Assembly: GCA_903813345.2 (NCBI GenBank)
Contig: CAIIXF020000009.1
Coordinates: 20,051,759-20,115,758, forward strand
Reading direction: 5' to 3'
Origin: Owenia fusiformis
Taxonomy: Eukaryota; Annelida; Polychaeta; Sabellida; Oweniidae
DNA length: 64,000 bases
Below, piece by piece: positions 1 to 11,605 of the stretch (position 1 is its first letter; each line of letters starts with the position of its first letter). The notes beneath the pieces are model-generated. The model had not been told where the DNA came from. It ran no database searches and saw only the letters and a program-made list of their open reading frames with translations. The translations under genes and the position numbers were made by a program.

Positions 1-20
1 ATGTAAGTCATTGTGTTACC

Positions 21-1072
21 TACAGGGTGTTCCAAAAGTAACAGGACTGGTGCTGGCATTTTGTCAATTTTGCACTGAGTATCTTCAAATTTTCACAAAT
101 TGTACTTTGAAGTATTGCAACTTAAATTATAAAGTTTCAGAAAAAATGATGAAATGCGGTTAGAGCTGTGGTTACTATAGTAACATGCCATTCCAATACC
201 CGGGGCAACTTTTTTCCTGAAAATGTGATATCTAACATTTTTGTATTACTGAATAAAGTATCTAATTCACCTATTATAATACAAAATATCTTGTTTATTT
301 TATTAAGTCCTTTATTGTAAAGGTGTTGCTATACAACTCAGATTCAAGTATAATTTCATAATGATAATAACATTTATTCAATTTCCTGGAATATCACAGT
401 ACAGTCTAAATAAAGACCCAATTTGAAGCCAGTCATCTACCTTGATAGCGCGCCTGCCTGCAGGTCGGCATTAAAGACCATGCAGCTATAGAGGAACTTA
501 TAGGTCTTGAGGGTCTAAAACCATGCACCATACTCCTCTGATCATGCAATATCTAATTTTTACTTATATTGAGAACGGAATGCTAATCAGTGCTGTACGA
601 CCTTTAAAGATGAGAATGGCCTTCTCCAAATTGTCCAATCGACCCTGCGTGACATGCTCTCAAATGGGTTCACTCATGTGTTTGGGTCATGGGTACAGAG
701 TACTACTCTTGTACTGACCAAAGAGGAGCCTATTTTTCAAAGTAGAGGATACATAGGAATATCAAATGACATAAAACAAATGTAATTCCCACCAGTTGTT
801 GCATTTCAACTTTGATATAGCATGTACAAAATGATATGGCATGTACAAAATGCTTAATGTCTCTGTAACTTTTTGCGTGGAATGTTGCCCCGGGTATTGT
901 GATGTCATGTTACTATAGCAACCATAACTCAACCCGAGTTTCATATATTTTGTAGAAACTTTGCAGTCTTAGTAACGATACATGAAAGTACATTATGTAG
1001 AATTTTGAAGATAATTGGTGCATATTTAACAAAATGCCAGCACCAGTCCTGTTACTTTTGGAACACCCTGTA
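21..1072. mobile_element. Mariner-like non-autonomous element with long inverted repeats
   Basis: The left end reads TA-CAGGGTGTTCCAAAAGTA. The right end is its reverse complement, followed by TA. This gives a TA target duplication, as in Tc1/mariner. Inverted similarity extends inward, for example ACCCGGGGCAAC near 200 against GTTGCCCCGGGT near 885. No transposase ORF. Confidence 0.75.
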
Positions 1073-1338
1073 TGCTTTGTCAAGTGCATGTTGTGGAACA
1101 AACTAGGGTGATATGAATGACCACCTCTGAAGTAAGGTTCCAATACACCATTGAAAAGCTGAAAGAGTCAGCTTTAAGAATCTAACCTCAATTTGAATTT
1201 TTAATGAATGCAAAATGAGAAAGTGACCCTTTCATCTCAAATGGTTCATTTATTAATTTCATGAAAATCAATTTCAAAATGACAAGTACCCCATATCGCC
1301 AGAATGGATTATTTGTAGGTTTACAATAACTTTAAGAG

Positions 1339-1964
1339 AGAATCAGATCTAGTGAGCAGCCTAACAAAAAATTCTTTCAATTTTAGAATATTTCTGGCTT
1401 ATGTCATTCCTTTTCATGTCTATTTTCTAAAAATCCAAAAGTGCACACTTTATTTCAGGAAAACTAAAGATTTTTATAATAATGTATTATTTTTCTATAA
1501 GAATGGTAACCATTCTTATTATTTTGGACAATTTAAAACATTTTCATCCATTTTTCTTAAGGACAGTCGAGCAACGTGTGTGTATTTAGAAATATATAAG
1601 CACAAGTGCCAAAGGGAAAAAAGGGTAGGGTGCTTCCTCTGGTGTGTCTGGGCGTTAACATCAGCTGCCTCTAGTCAGATCGACAAACAAAACAACCTTT
1701 TTTTGGGTTGTCGAGTTGGCCGAGAGGACTTGATGCTAGCACGTTTAGGCTAGGCGATTGGGGCCGTAACCACGAGGTTGCGAGTTCGAGACGCGTATGC
1801 TCCTTGCGTTTATTCATTTGCTCTTTGAATCCATTATAACTTCACCAATTTATAACATGTCGTGAATCTTTTGGGAGATATTGTGTTTGAGATTGTAAGG
1901 AATAGATTGGTAGGTCAATTGTACATGTTGCTTGTAATTTTGTCACCCCCATAGATCTGATTCT
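1339..1964. mobile_element. TIR element (copy 1) carrying a tRNA-like segment
   Basis: Ends AGAATCAGATCTA and TAGATCTGATTCT are inverted. A related copy lies at 23243-24086; the left parts align (TTTCAATTTTA, TTTGGCT/TTCTGGCT, AAGTGTACA). The tRNA-like segment at 1706-1800 is not clearly shared. Confidence 0.5.
1706..1800 (+). repeat. tRNA-derived SINE-like segment (Ser/Leu-like), probably not a functional tRNA
   Basis: Contains an A-box-like TTGGCCGAGAGG and a B-box-like GAGTTCGAGAC at the spacing of a class II (Ser/Leu) tRNA, but acceptor-stem pairing is poor. This resembles the head of a tRNA-derived SINE. Confidence 0.45.
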
Positions 1965-2094
1965 GCCTTTAATCAATGTCAAATTATACTTTTGAGAATA
2001 TCTAAGAGTTTGAACCCAGATAGGCTGAGATAGAGATCATTAAGTGAAGTGGCCCCATAATGCGCCAGCATTTTTGTTTTCAGTAGAAATGAAA

Positions 2095-2497
2095 TTTGAA
2101 AGGACGATTCTCGGTTTGGAGAACGAAGTTCATCAATCTAAATGAGCATTATCCCTGCTTCGGACAAATCTGATTTTTTTTACATAATATAGATTTGAAT
2201 GTCCTCTTTTGAATAGTCATAATTTAATTTGGGTAATATTTCTAGATTTTTCGCAAAAAAATATTAGCGCAGTACACTGATGAACTTCTTTCCCCAAATC
2301 GAGACTTGTATTTTATTGAATCGGTCTAATTGAGCGTTATCCCTGCTTCAGACCAATTTGTTATTTTTACATCTTGTAGATTTGAATGTCCTGTTTTGAA
2401 TATTCATAGTTTAATTTGGGTAATATTTCTATATTTTTCATGAAAAAAATTATTAGCCCAGGAGACTGTTCTCCAAACCGAGAATCGTCCTTTGAAA
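2095..2497. repeat. Small TIR element with an internal tandem duplication
   Basis: Inverted ends of about 30 bp (GGACGATTCTCGGTTTGGAG and its complement) enclose two direct copies of a roughly 130-bp unit, starting near 2143 and 2333 with GAGC(A/G)TTATCCCTGCTTC. Confidence 0.6.
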
Positions 2498-2907
2498 ATA
2501 AAAAATTACTTTCATGTGTAAATTGGGTATTTAGGAGGAATGTACAATGCAAATTACTAATTTTCTCTTGAGATTGTGTACTGGCTTAACATGGGAATAT
2601 GCAAATATGACTTAACACTGGGTATCAACATATACCTTTAACCCGACATATTTTTAAATATACCCTTATTAGTTTACTAATCAATGATATAATTAATTCA
2701 AAAGGAGAAATACACACACTCTAAACAAGTGCCATGGTGATTCACTACATATCAAGGTTAAGTGGAATCCATCAAGTCAAATGTTTGACCTCTATTGCCA
2801 CATTTATCTACTTATATAGCATCTTTTTATTTCACTCAAATGTAGAATTCCATCTCAAGCATGCATACTTTCTATAATATGAAGTGATTCCGATGAATAG
2901 TTTCATA

Positions 2908-3392
2908 CACCCCAGTCACATTTGTCGTTCGGAGGCCATGCGTCGACCGCAGATCAATTAAATCAGTGTATTTCTGCGGCGAATTTCCTACGCTCGCCTT
3001 GCGGCCTCCGTACGGCGTATCCAGTTTTTTACAGGCCGCAGGGTCGCCGTAATAATTATAACTCGGAGTTATAATATTTGTTCATTTCTGAGGTCCCCGT
3101 AGAAATCAACTGGCTCAACAAGATTGAATCATTATTTGTCAATGTTTCACGATCACTTTTCATTTGATATTACATCCTAGCACTTATGAATAATATTTAT
3201 AAATTGTCAAGATGTAAATAAAATGAAAAAAGTATTATTTATCAACAGAAATTCAAAGTTCACCGTGCGGCTGCCGTGGGAAATGTGACTGCAAAAGTAT
3301 GAGAGCGCAGAAATTCCACGGCGAGCGTAGAAATGTTACTGGCCGCAGAAATGATAGACCGCAAGGTCGCCGTTGGAAATGTGACTGGGGTG
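2908..3392. mobile_element. Harbinger-like MITE, copy 1
   Basis: Terminal CACCCCAGTCACA is inverted to TGTGACTGGGGTG, flanked by ATA/TTA. GC-rich ends flank an AT-rich centre. It is highly similar to the two copies at 59360-60333, which have clean TAA flanks. Confidence 0.65.
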
Positions 3393-4416
3393 TTAGACAT
3401 AACAGTCCATATTCTGAAACCATACATTTCCACATACAACCACCCACCCATCCTCATATAAACTAAGGAGAGAAGCAAAGTCACACGACTGATCATATAG
3501 AATGGCACAAATATATCCTTTATACAATAAAAGTACATTCACCAGTTTTATATGAAAAACCAATGAAACATTATAATGTAAAAAAACAAACTTGGCATTG
3601 TTTTCATAGATATTTGGATGGTAATTTCAAAGAGAAAATATAATCATACCACAGAGTGTAAACATCATAATTATATACTGTTGTACAGCCTAGACCACAT
3701 ACTTATTAAACTTATGGACATTTAGAATGAAAATAGAAACCGATTGTCAAAAAATATTTTGATTGAAAAATCATGATTGATTTCTTAATTTTACCACTTG
3801 GTGATGAAAGGGTTAATACCTAATTTTGCATTTAGCGAAAATTCGAATGGAGGTTAGGTACTTAAAACTCACACCCTCAGCTTTCCAATTGTGTATTGGA
3901 ACCTTAGTGCAGAAGAGGTAATTTAAAAATCACTAAGGAGCGCACTTTGAGGCTCTATTTTGCTCAAGTATGCTCACTTTGTGTGCTGTTCCTGTTGATT
4001 CATTATTATTTTCATCATTTTACATCAATTTGAACAAAACAAATTTAACTGAATAAAATTCTTGGAATTATATTCATTGATTCTTAAGCTTAATTAAACA
4101 ACTTAATATCCATTAATGGGCATGTTTTTGAAACGAATTCATTAACACAATATTAATTCCATTGTCTAAGGTATTGACATTTTCTTTAAAAATCTCTCAA
4201 AATCGTAGCATACGTTTTCTTTCATACCATCATCTTTTCTATTTTTCACTCATGTGCGTTTTACTGAAAAGTAACTGTTTAATGACTGGCTGCACTCATA
4301 TATGATTCATAATTTCATCTGTTTTAACACTTTAAGTCATTTTCATTTGGCTAATGCATCAATATTTCTCAACTTTGAAATATCTCTACTTTTACCCCTA
4401 AAACTAAAACACTTAC

Positions 4417-4581
4417 GAAAAACGCCACCGGCAAGGTTTTTGAATATATTCATATCCTCTACCACAACATTGTTCATGATGTCATTCAGATCAGAATCGC
4501 CATAATCTGCTGATGCCAAAAGTTCAATGTCGTTCATAACTGCTCGCATTATTTCCTCGAAATCAATTTCAGCTAATCTTT
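4417..4581 (-). other. Gene D first exon of the helical insert
   Basis: Encodes RLAEIDFEEIMRAVMNDIEL and a further acidic helical stretch, alignable with gene C exon 9 (RLEEFDLVELMLIQIDDARF). It ends FKNLAGGVF just before GTAAGTG. Confidence 0.72.
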
Positions 4582-7500
4582 CTGAAACATAATAATAAAT
4601 AATAACATTTTGATTCTGAACAAGACTTAAAGGCCCCATATAAAGTTTAAACCACTTTGGCTTATATTGTAGTCTTACCCAATGTTATCAAAGTGTGATA
4701 TGTGAAACTTTTTTTTTTAATTTCAAAAAGTGGTTTTTGATAGGCTTTTTGTTCCAAAATTTGTGAATTTATTTAAAACCAACTTTTAGAGGTCACTCAT
4801 ATCTTTTGATTGGCCACAATTCATACCAATGCATAGCATTTATCCTCCCATGTTTTTTGCCGAAAAAATTTAAAAAATCGTTTCATAAATAAGCGAGAAA
4901 TGAACTTATCAGTGCATGAAAATGGTTCTGAGAAAAATGCATTTCAGAATTTTAGTTCGCTTGGAAACCAATGGTACAATGATATCTAAAACATAATTTA
5001 TTCTTCCTTTTAACCGGGTTAACCAATCAACATTGGTTTTTTATGAAAGTCTAGCACATTTAGAAAAGATTGACATCGAAAAAAAAATTTCAATTTTTTG
5101 AAAAAGTTTTTGCTACCTTAGTGACATCACTAATGTTTCAAAATATTTTTAATATGCTAAAACATTGAAGTGGCCCATTAAATATGGCATTTTATTATTG
5201 AAATAGTGTCTCCTTTTTAAATCTTTGCATTGGTGTTAAAAGGATAATCTTTTTTGGAAATGCATTAAGAAATATTTGATGATTAAGAAATTTCAACTTT
5301 TTTAAAAAATGGCGGGAAATTTGAATATTTGAGAAATGAAATGCTCACAACTTTTTTTCAAAAATATTTTTTTTCAAAATGTCTAAAATCACTTTTTAAG
5401 TCCTGACAAATAGTAAATGAATGATAAAAAAATATTTTCAAACTTTAGATGGGGACTTTAAGGTTAATTGTTCTGGAAAATGTTGAATCGTTTGGTGCTG
5501 CTTCGTGATTGGGTCAAGTTCAATAGATATTATTTGACTTCGTTCGTTTCTACTGCTAAATAGGTAAACAGATTCAAAGGTGATTCTCAGAGGATTCTTG
5601 ATCTCAAATCAGAAATTGAAATGACTTATAATATTAAACGTCGTGACCTTATTTGGAAACTATCGTGTTTAAAGAGTAGAGTGCTGTATCTGATTGTTGA
5701 GGTTTGTCTCAGAAAAAGTTCCAAAATACCAAGTGTATTAGGATCACATGGTGTAAGTGCTTTTAAGGGACCACCTTTGAACCTTTGAACACCATGTTAA
5801 CACTAAAATGAGGTAGATAAAATGTCAAGCTGATTGGTGGAACATTTTTAGACCAATCATTAAGGGGCAAAACATGACTATTTAACCTAAAAAATAGTGG
5901 CAATTTTATGATATATTTTGCCGAAACTAACATATTTGTTTAACTATATGTACATTGATTTCAAGTGAAACCATTTGATATGTCTTTTAGGATTTGAAAT
6001 GCGCCACCAATGAACTGATGGGCGAATGGGTGCATGGGTGCACGGACGAAAGTAAGGAAGCATCGAGGGAACGAATGGATGGGTCTAGAATGAAGAAAAG
6101 AACAGACAAATCGATGATAAACATAGCTCACAGAGCTTACAATTTCCAAATTATGTGTTAGTCCTACATACATTTCACATTAAAGTGGATCCACGATTAT
6201 TTGTAATTGTACGTTAAATCATTTTTACTATATCTTAAAATACCTCTCTCCAATATCGAGAACGGCCTTCCATTAAGAACAACGTTCACGAAACCAGTTC
6301 TGTTCAAACTAAGGCAAAAGTGTCTCCATGATCCAGCCAAGTCCTTAAAATGTTAATTTAATATTTATAATTGATAATTTTATATAATATACTGGGTGGC
6401 CGAAAGGACTCTTGAAATGGGCAATATATCCTTGAATAGACAAGTGACACCAATGACATTTTGCACACTTTATTACCGTTCTATGGGCATTCGTTCCCGA
6501 GACTTTAAATGAAATTGAGCCTAACTCAGAGCTGGATTTCCATGGCAAAAGTACCCTAACACATTCAGACCTTGTTATGGTATTATTAGCAAATTAGGCA
6601 GTGATTGTCTTCCCTAGGTCAGCAAATGTGCGCGGATTGTTTTGACATACAATTGTTTTCATTTTTTCAGAAGAGAAAGAATATTGCAGTTAGTTAATCA
6701 AAAATATAATGTCATAGACATCTGCTCAAAAGCCAATCGCGATAGAAAACTACTAGAAAACGCAGCTGTCAGGGGTAATTTCCATCGCGACGAAACCTAA
6801 TAACATCCTAACCATAATGTGTTGTTACCCCAAATGAGGAGGGAAAGCATCGCAACATATTTTTGACAGTCATATGTTGGATTTGGGCTATTTTCTAAAT
6901 ATTTATAAAGGTGCATATGTTAGGACAATACATTATCTCCAGGAAAAGCACTTAAAGGGATGATAAAATAATTTCGATTTTGAAACAGGTGAGATGCAAA
7001 CAACCCACCCACATGTTTTTCTGAAATGTTGTCCTGATTCTCAACCCCTTCCACCCATGCATTTTCAAATTTTGCATTAATATGTTGCGTTTTAAGACAC
7101 AGCTAACCTTTTAAGGAAAGAGTGATCCCTTTTCGATAAAGTGAAAAACAATATTCCCCATGTCATTTTCTCATGCGATCCATTGCTTTCAGTTAATTTC
7201 GGTCACCCATAAAGGATATTTTTAAACCCCTGAGGGAATTTGTCGAAATGCCTACATCAATCTGTCTGAACCAGGACGACTGCGATTTGAAGTATTTATC
7301 TCTTACGAATGTATTTTGAGCAGGTAATTAAGGCATATTTTTTGTCAACTAACTACAAGAGCTTATCGTCACTTCTTTCCTCTCTCTGACAGACTGACTA
7401 ATAAAACAACCTGGTACTTTAAATTGAGGCATGACTCGTACCAGTGTACACTTTTTGCTCCGAATAACATTCTCAATTCTGATCAAAAATAAAAAAAATG

Positions 7501-10500
7501 TGAAAGTCAAATGAAACTGACGCACCTTCGTGTTAAAATACAATGTCCTTTGCACGGTCGATGATGTAATGCTACCACAGTTACCATTATCCAAAAAAGT
7601 ATCATGGATGTGTATTAGTACTATATCTAGTAATTCTCGTAACACGACCAATACAATCTTAACGAAAAGGGAGCATCAGTCCTGTTTCTTTTTTACTCTC
7701 AAGAAATATTTCAAATTAATGCTTACATCAGGATTGACTAGTAGAACGATATCTTCAACTCTGTCACATGCGCTCACCCCACCAACAATCAACCAATCAC
7801 CTAGGTCTGTCGTAATAAGTTCTAACATAACAGTTGCTTCAGCACCCTCGTCGAGACCATTGTGGAAAATTATTCCGGGTTTTAGGTTCACGTCAAATTT
7901 AACCCATATACACGCAAAAAATGTGTACTGATTTATTGCAGTGTATGCGTCTATGGTAATAGTAGAATCGTGTTCATAGAGTCCTATGCTATTTCCAAAG
8001 TTACCTTCTTGATTAGGAGTTGTACGTACTCCCTTTGAGATAAGTCCACGATTGTTTATAATTTTACGATCATCGAAAGAATAATAGAGGCACTCTTGTT
8101 CAGTCACTACAACAGATCATGGTATTTGTTATAATTGTTATTTTTTGTCTATTCATAACAGGAAAAACGTATTGAGCAGGACAGAGAGCAAGCTTGTATT
8201 TGCGAATGCAGCTAACGGCTACCGGATTAACCTACTATTTTATGACCAACTCATTAAGGTATGAATTGAATATATTGTACAATTCATTGTAGGTTTATCT
8301 GGTGGCCGACTGTCGTTAGTTGCATTCGGGAATACAAGCTAAGACAAATAAGACAAAGAAATTACCTGCGCAATCTTTGATACTTCGTGGTTAACTACAT
8401 GCGATCTTACACGCGTAATACCATGTGGAGGATTACATGTGTAAAGATGCTTGCCAATTAAGACATGTGCTTAAGGTAAAAGTTCACTTCAAATCGAAAA
8501 AAAATTATCATCATCCGGAAGTCCAACCATGTTGTGTAATATTTGTACCTGTAGGTATTCCTTCGCAGCAACATGCATCGAGATAAAAGATCTGACCTTC
8601 TGGACAACCCTGTATGTCTCCTCTGAACTCGTAGTGTGTGTCATTGATGCGTTTATATATTTGGGAGTTCTCGAAGGATAATACTTGATGAATGTCTAAT
8701 TGTTCCAAACAGCACTCATCTATGTAAAAAAGCAAAGTGCTAACTGTACTTATTGATAATGATTGAGAATCTCCGAGTCCAACCCCGTTTGGCATTTAAC
8801 ATTAGCAAACCGTCAACGGATATCAAAATTAAATACTGACCTTCGTCCAAAAATTCCCCACATGTTCCGTCTGTGTCTCGGAATGCTGGAGCATAAATTA
8901 TTAAAGTTTTTCAATAACTTAACTGTTTTACGTCTTGTGAGGACTGTGACAACTTTTTAGATTTATATTCATTGATAATATTACAACATTCAATTATTCA
9001 TCGGTATATTTCATGGAAATGTTGGATTTCAAGCTCCTTGTCAGTTCTTGTATGATCGAAGATTTTACTTGTTAGAATGTATTTGTTTAAATGTAAATTG
9101 AGTTATGAAATTGCTATTCAATCGTTTTTTCATTGGCAACTACTTGGTTTTGAATATTGAAATCTGAATTATTTCCAAAGATTGTGTTTGAATACCATAC
9201 TTACCGCATGTATCAATGGGACAGGCGAAGTTATACTCATCCCTACTGACACATAGACAGAGTACGGGATGCCATATACTACTTGCAGGGCAGTCCATCT
9301 TGATTCCGTATACTCCATTATAAAAATATGGAGAGCCCAAATACCCACTGACGCATCGTACATAACCACAGCAGTTATCAAGATCGCTAATGTAATTATT
9401 CTGCCTTTCACATTGTTCTGAAGCGACATATGGTTGTATTAATATTGCATTATTGGGCCATAAATGTGCATCATATCTATTTTAGTACTTGATGTCATTC
9501 CCTTGCACGAAGCAAGATCGGTCATAATTTGTAGTACGATGTTATTTTTAGGGAGTTAAAGCCGGCATATAAAATCGAAACGCTAACCTATACGTATGAC
9601 CAATCGCCCAAACAAATGCATTGCTTTTTCCGTTCACGTTTAAGTTGTGAAAAACATTGCAAGCTTAATCACTCCATTGTATACGAGTGTGAACGTGCAG
9701 TCTTTTCGATGTTTTGGGTTTTGAAAATGTACAACACAATATTTTGACCCACAACTTTTTCTCGAGCAAAATGCTTGTAAAAAAGGTTTACGTGATCAGG
9801 GTATGTTATATTTACCTATACGTTCAGGAATCAACAGCTCAATTTTCCCTTTAAATAGAAATATCAAAAAGCATTATGTACAATTAAATATTGAATGATG
9901 CATTGATAAAACCATTACAAATGACTAGCATACTTTTTACCAGACCAAATCATGTGTATTTGTCCTCGCCATATTTGGCCTTTTGCCCATTTCTGGTAAG
10001 GATTTTGTCATTATGTATAATAAGAGAGCAAGTATATATAATGATACTGTTTACAATTATTTTTAATAAATTATTTTTACGTTTTTATTATGCAAGTAAT
10101 GTTTTATTTTGAGATCTTATCTATGTGCAGCCTGTATTTTGATGCAATTGTTCATTCATCCAGGAAACTAGTTTCTCGTTTATAAAAACTGATAATTTAA
10201 CGTTATGTCAAAGCCTTCATGGCATCCATTTGACTTTTACTTTAGTTATTTTGATGAGTTGCTAAATACACTGTTAAAAACTTAGAACTTCAAATCATAA
10301 TCTTCCTATAGAAACAGGGAGATACATAAAAAGACCAATGTTAGAGAGAGTGTGTACCAAATGTAGCAGACTAGGAGATGAGTACCATTATATTTTAGAA
10401 TTTAAACTTTTTGAAGATTACAGAAAAATACTTCTAGATAACTACTTCATTAGACAACCAAATATGTTAAAATTTAAAAGTTTGTTGTCAAATATTAAAT

Positions 10501-11605
10501 ATTCTGTGCAATTAAGTAAATTGATGAAGATTATTGGTGGTAGTGAATTAAACTAAACTGTATTATCATTGTATGTATATGTACTATTTTATACTCACAA
10601 GTGTGGGTAGAAATAAAAAATAAAAAAATAAAAAGAAAAAAAAAGGTTACCAAACAATTACAAATGAAAAGCATATTATTATCAAACAGGATTTGAGATA
10701 TGAAAATGTTGTTTAGTCCATGCACTACACACGATCGCAAGACTGTTAGCACAAAAAAAATATTTTAGGACCTGTGAGAACAGATGAAACAAATATTTTG
10801 GATCTCAAATGTATTCGTTATGTTCTAGTCTGCTAAAACTGACACCTTCTTCTTTAGACCGCAAAGGCTTTTTGAATTGTTATTTCCAGCCATGCGGTGT
10901 ATATAAGGTAAAAATTAATGTTACCAGGGGAAATGGAAGCTTAAGCATCTATGACATTTCTACAAATGTATTGAAATGGTCTAAATGTTTTATTGTTATT
11001 TTATTATTTATATTTTGTTTTAGTAAAACCACGCATTGACTCTCTCACATTTTTATCTTTCCAACAGTATAGTTTATCGAATTACTAAAGTTACTCAAAT
11101 TGCTTTCAATTGACAACTGCCTACTGGTGTTTTGATGCTTCCAAATAACAAAGGATCCTCAGTAACCTTTATTGATATAGACAAAAAGAAATATTTAAAA
11201 ATAACGTTTGGAATACATTTGAAATCACAAAAAAATTGTAGCACCAATTCTCACAGATTCTTGCATTTTGGCCTTATGTGTAGAGGGTAAGTGAAAATAC
11301 CAAAAAATTATCTATATGTAAAATATAGTCTAATAAATATACAGTATATTGAAAATAAAATACCTCTTATCCTGTGCGAATTACATCAATAGGGTACCAT
11401 ATATATGCAATAAGTCCATTTTAAGTTAAGTTGATTTAAGTTTGAGAAAGTTGTTGAGCATGTATTGCGTTGGATAAAGACTTTACACCCGAGGGTAGTT
11501 GCATTAATAAGCTAATTAAATAACAGTTAAAAGTATACTTTACCAAACGTAGGTGAAGGAGCAAAGACAGTGTGAAATAATCCTATCACAGCAATGCATG
11601 TACAT
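4417..11605 (-). CDS. Gene D: paralogue of gene C, partial (8 exons seen), minus strand
   Basis: Exons in transcript order: 11544-11605, 9816-9848, 9205-9417, 8841-8885, 8549-8719, 7727-8106, 6244-6343, 4417-4581. Lengths match gene C exons 2-9 almost exactly (62/65, 33/33, 213/213, 45/45, 171/171, 380/377, 100/100, 165/162), with the same phases and no in-frame stop. The first coding exon (23 nt in gene C) was not identified upstream of 11605. The 3' exons equivalent to gene C exons 10-15 are absent from 1-4416 and must lie beyond the left edge, or be lost. The last exon seen has a choice of donor: GTAAGTG after GTTTTTC is used here, and an internal GTGGCG is possible. Confidence 0.82.
4627..5463. 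mobile_element. AT-rich repeat element, shared with 37160-37873
   Basis: Ends TTAAAGGCCCCATATAAAGT and ACTTTAGATGGGGACTTTAA are imperfect inverted repeats. The body recurs in opposite orientation in gene C intron 3. No ORF. It lies in an intron of gene D. Confidence 0.55.
6244..8106 (-). other. Gene D LamG first part (two exons)
   Basis: The exon at 7727-8106 encodes ECLYYSFDDRKIINNRG through LLVNPD. The exon at 6244-6343 encodes GSWRHFCLSLNRTGFVNVVL followed by NGRPFSILER, the penultimate strand pair of a LamG_3 domain. As in gene C, the closing strands are not present in the following exon. Confidence 0.85.
6344..7726. other. Gene D intron between the LamG exons
   Basis: At 6389 a mariner-like end (CTGGGTGGCCGAAAGGACT) starts, but I could not find its partner. 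The segment around 7140-7220 shares short stretches (CCATTG, TTTTC/CTTTC, GGTCACC) with 50635-50680, suggesting another dispersed repeat. Otherwise nothing. Confidence 0.35.
8189..8341. repeat. Imperfect inverted repeat with ~45-bp arms
   Basis: The left arm AGCTTGTATTTGCGAATGCA is mirrored at the right by TGCATTCGGGAATACAAGCT. The loop is about 55 nt. It sits in gene D between the second Cys-module exon and the LamG exon. Confidence 0.55.
8549..8885 (-). other. Gene D second Cys-rich module (two exons)
   Basis: The exon at 8841-8885 encodes DTDGTCGEFLDE. The exon at 8549-8719 encodes ECCLEQLDI, the YKRINDTHYEFRG segment, GCPEG and ACCCEG. The CCC run found in gene C is kept. Confidence 0.78.
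9205..9417 (-). other. Gene D CBM14 chitin-binding domain exon
   Basis: Seventy-one residues with EQC, NCCGYVRC, MDC, SSIWHPVLCLC, FAC and TC, directly alignable with gene C exon 4. The donor is GTAAGT. Confidence 0.88.
9816..11605 (-). other. Gene D exons 2-3: rest of signal peptide and linker micro-exon
   Basis: The exon at 11544-11605 encodes CIAVIGLFHTVFAPSPTF, a hydrophobic signal-peptide core ending at a small-residue site. The micro-exon at 9816-9848 (33 nt) encodes GKIELLIPERI, aligned with GTLIELNDDQQ of gene C. A LINE fragment lies in the intron between them. Confidence 0.68.
10278..10645 (+). mobile_element. 5'-truncated non-LTR retrotransposon, C-terminal end of ORF2 and A-rich tail
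   Basis: The frame reads TSNHNLPIETGRYIKRP, then RVCTKCSRLGDEYHYILEF and DYRKILL, ending in TAA near 10555. The motif E-x-G-R-Y...R-x-C-x-x-C...G-D-E-x-H-x-x is typical of the extreme C-terminus of LINE polymerases. An A-rich tail follows (about 10612-10644). Inserted in gene D intron. Confidence 0.7.

Larger units (their letters stand above)
1..4416. other. Probable intron of gene D, filled with mobile elements
   Basis: No exon homologous to gene C exons 10-15 was found on the minus strand here. The stretch is almost fully accounted for by four transposon-like units, listed separately. The gaps between them hold AT-rich sequence in which I see nothing else. Confidence 0.5.

Noticed and set aside
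1706-1800. Possible functional tRNA-Ser/Leu
   Set aside because: A- and B-box-like strings are present but acceptor and anticodon stems do not pair well; a SINE head fits better.
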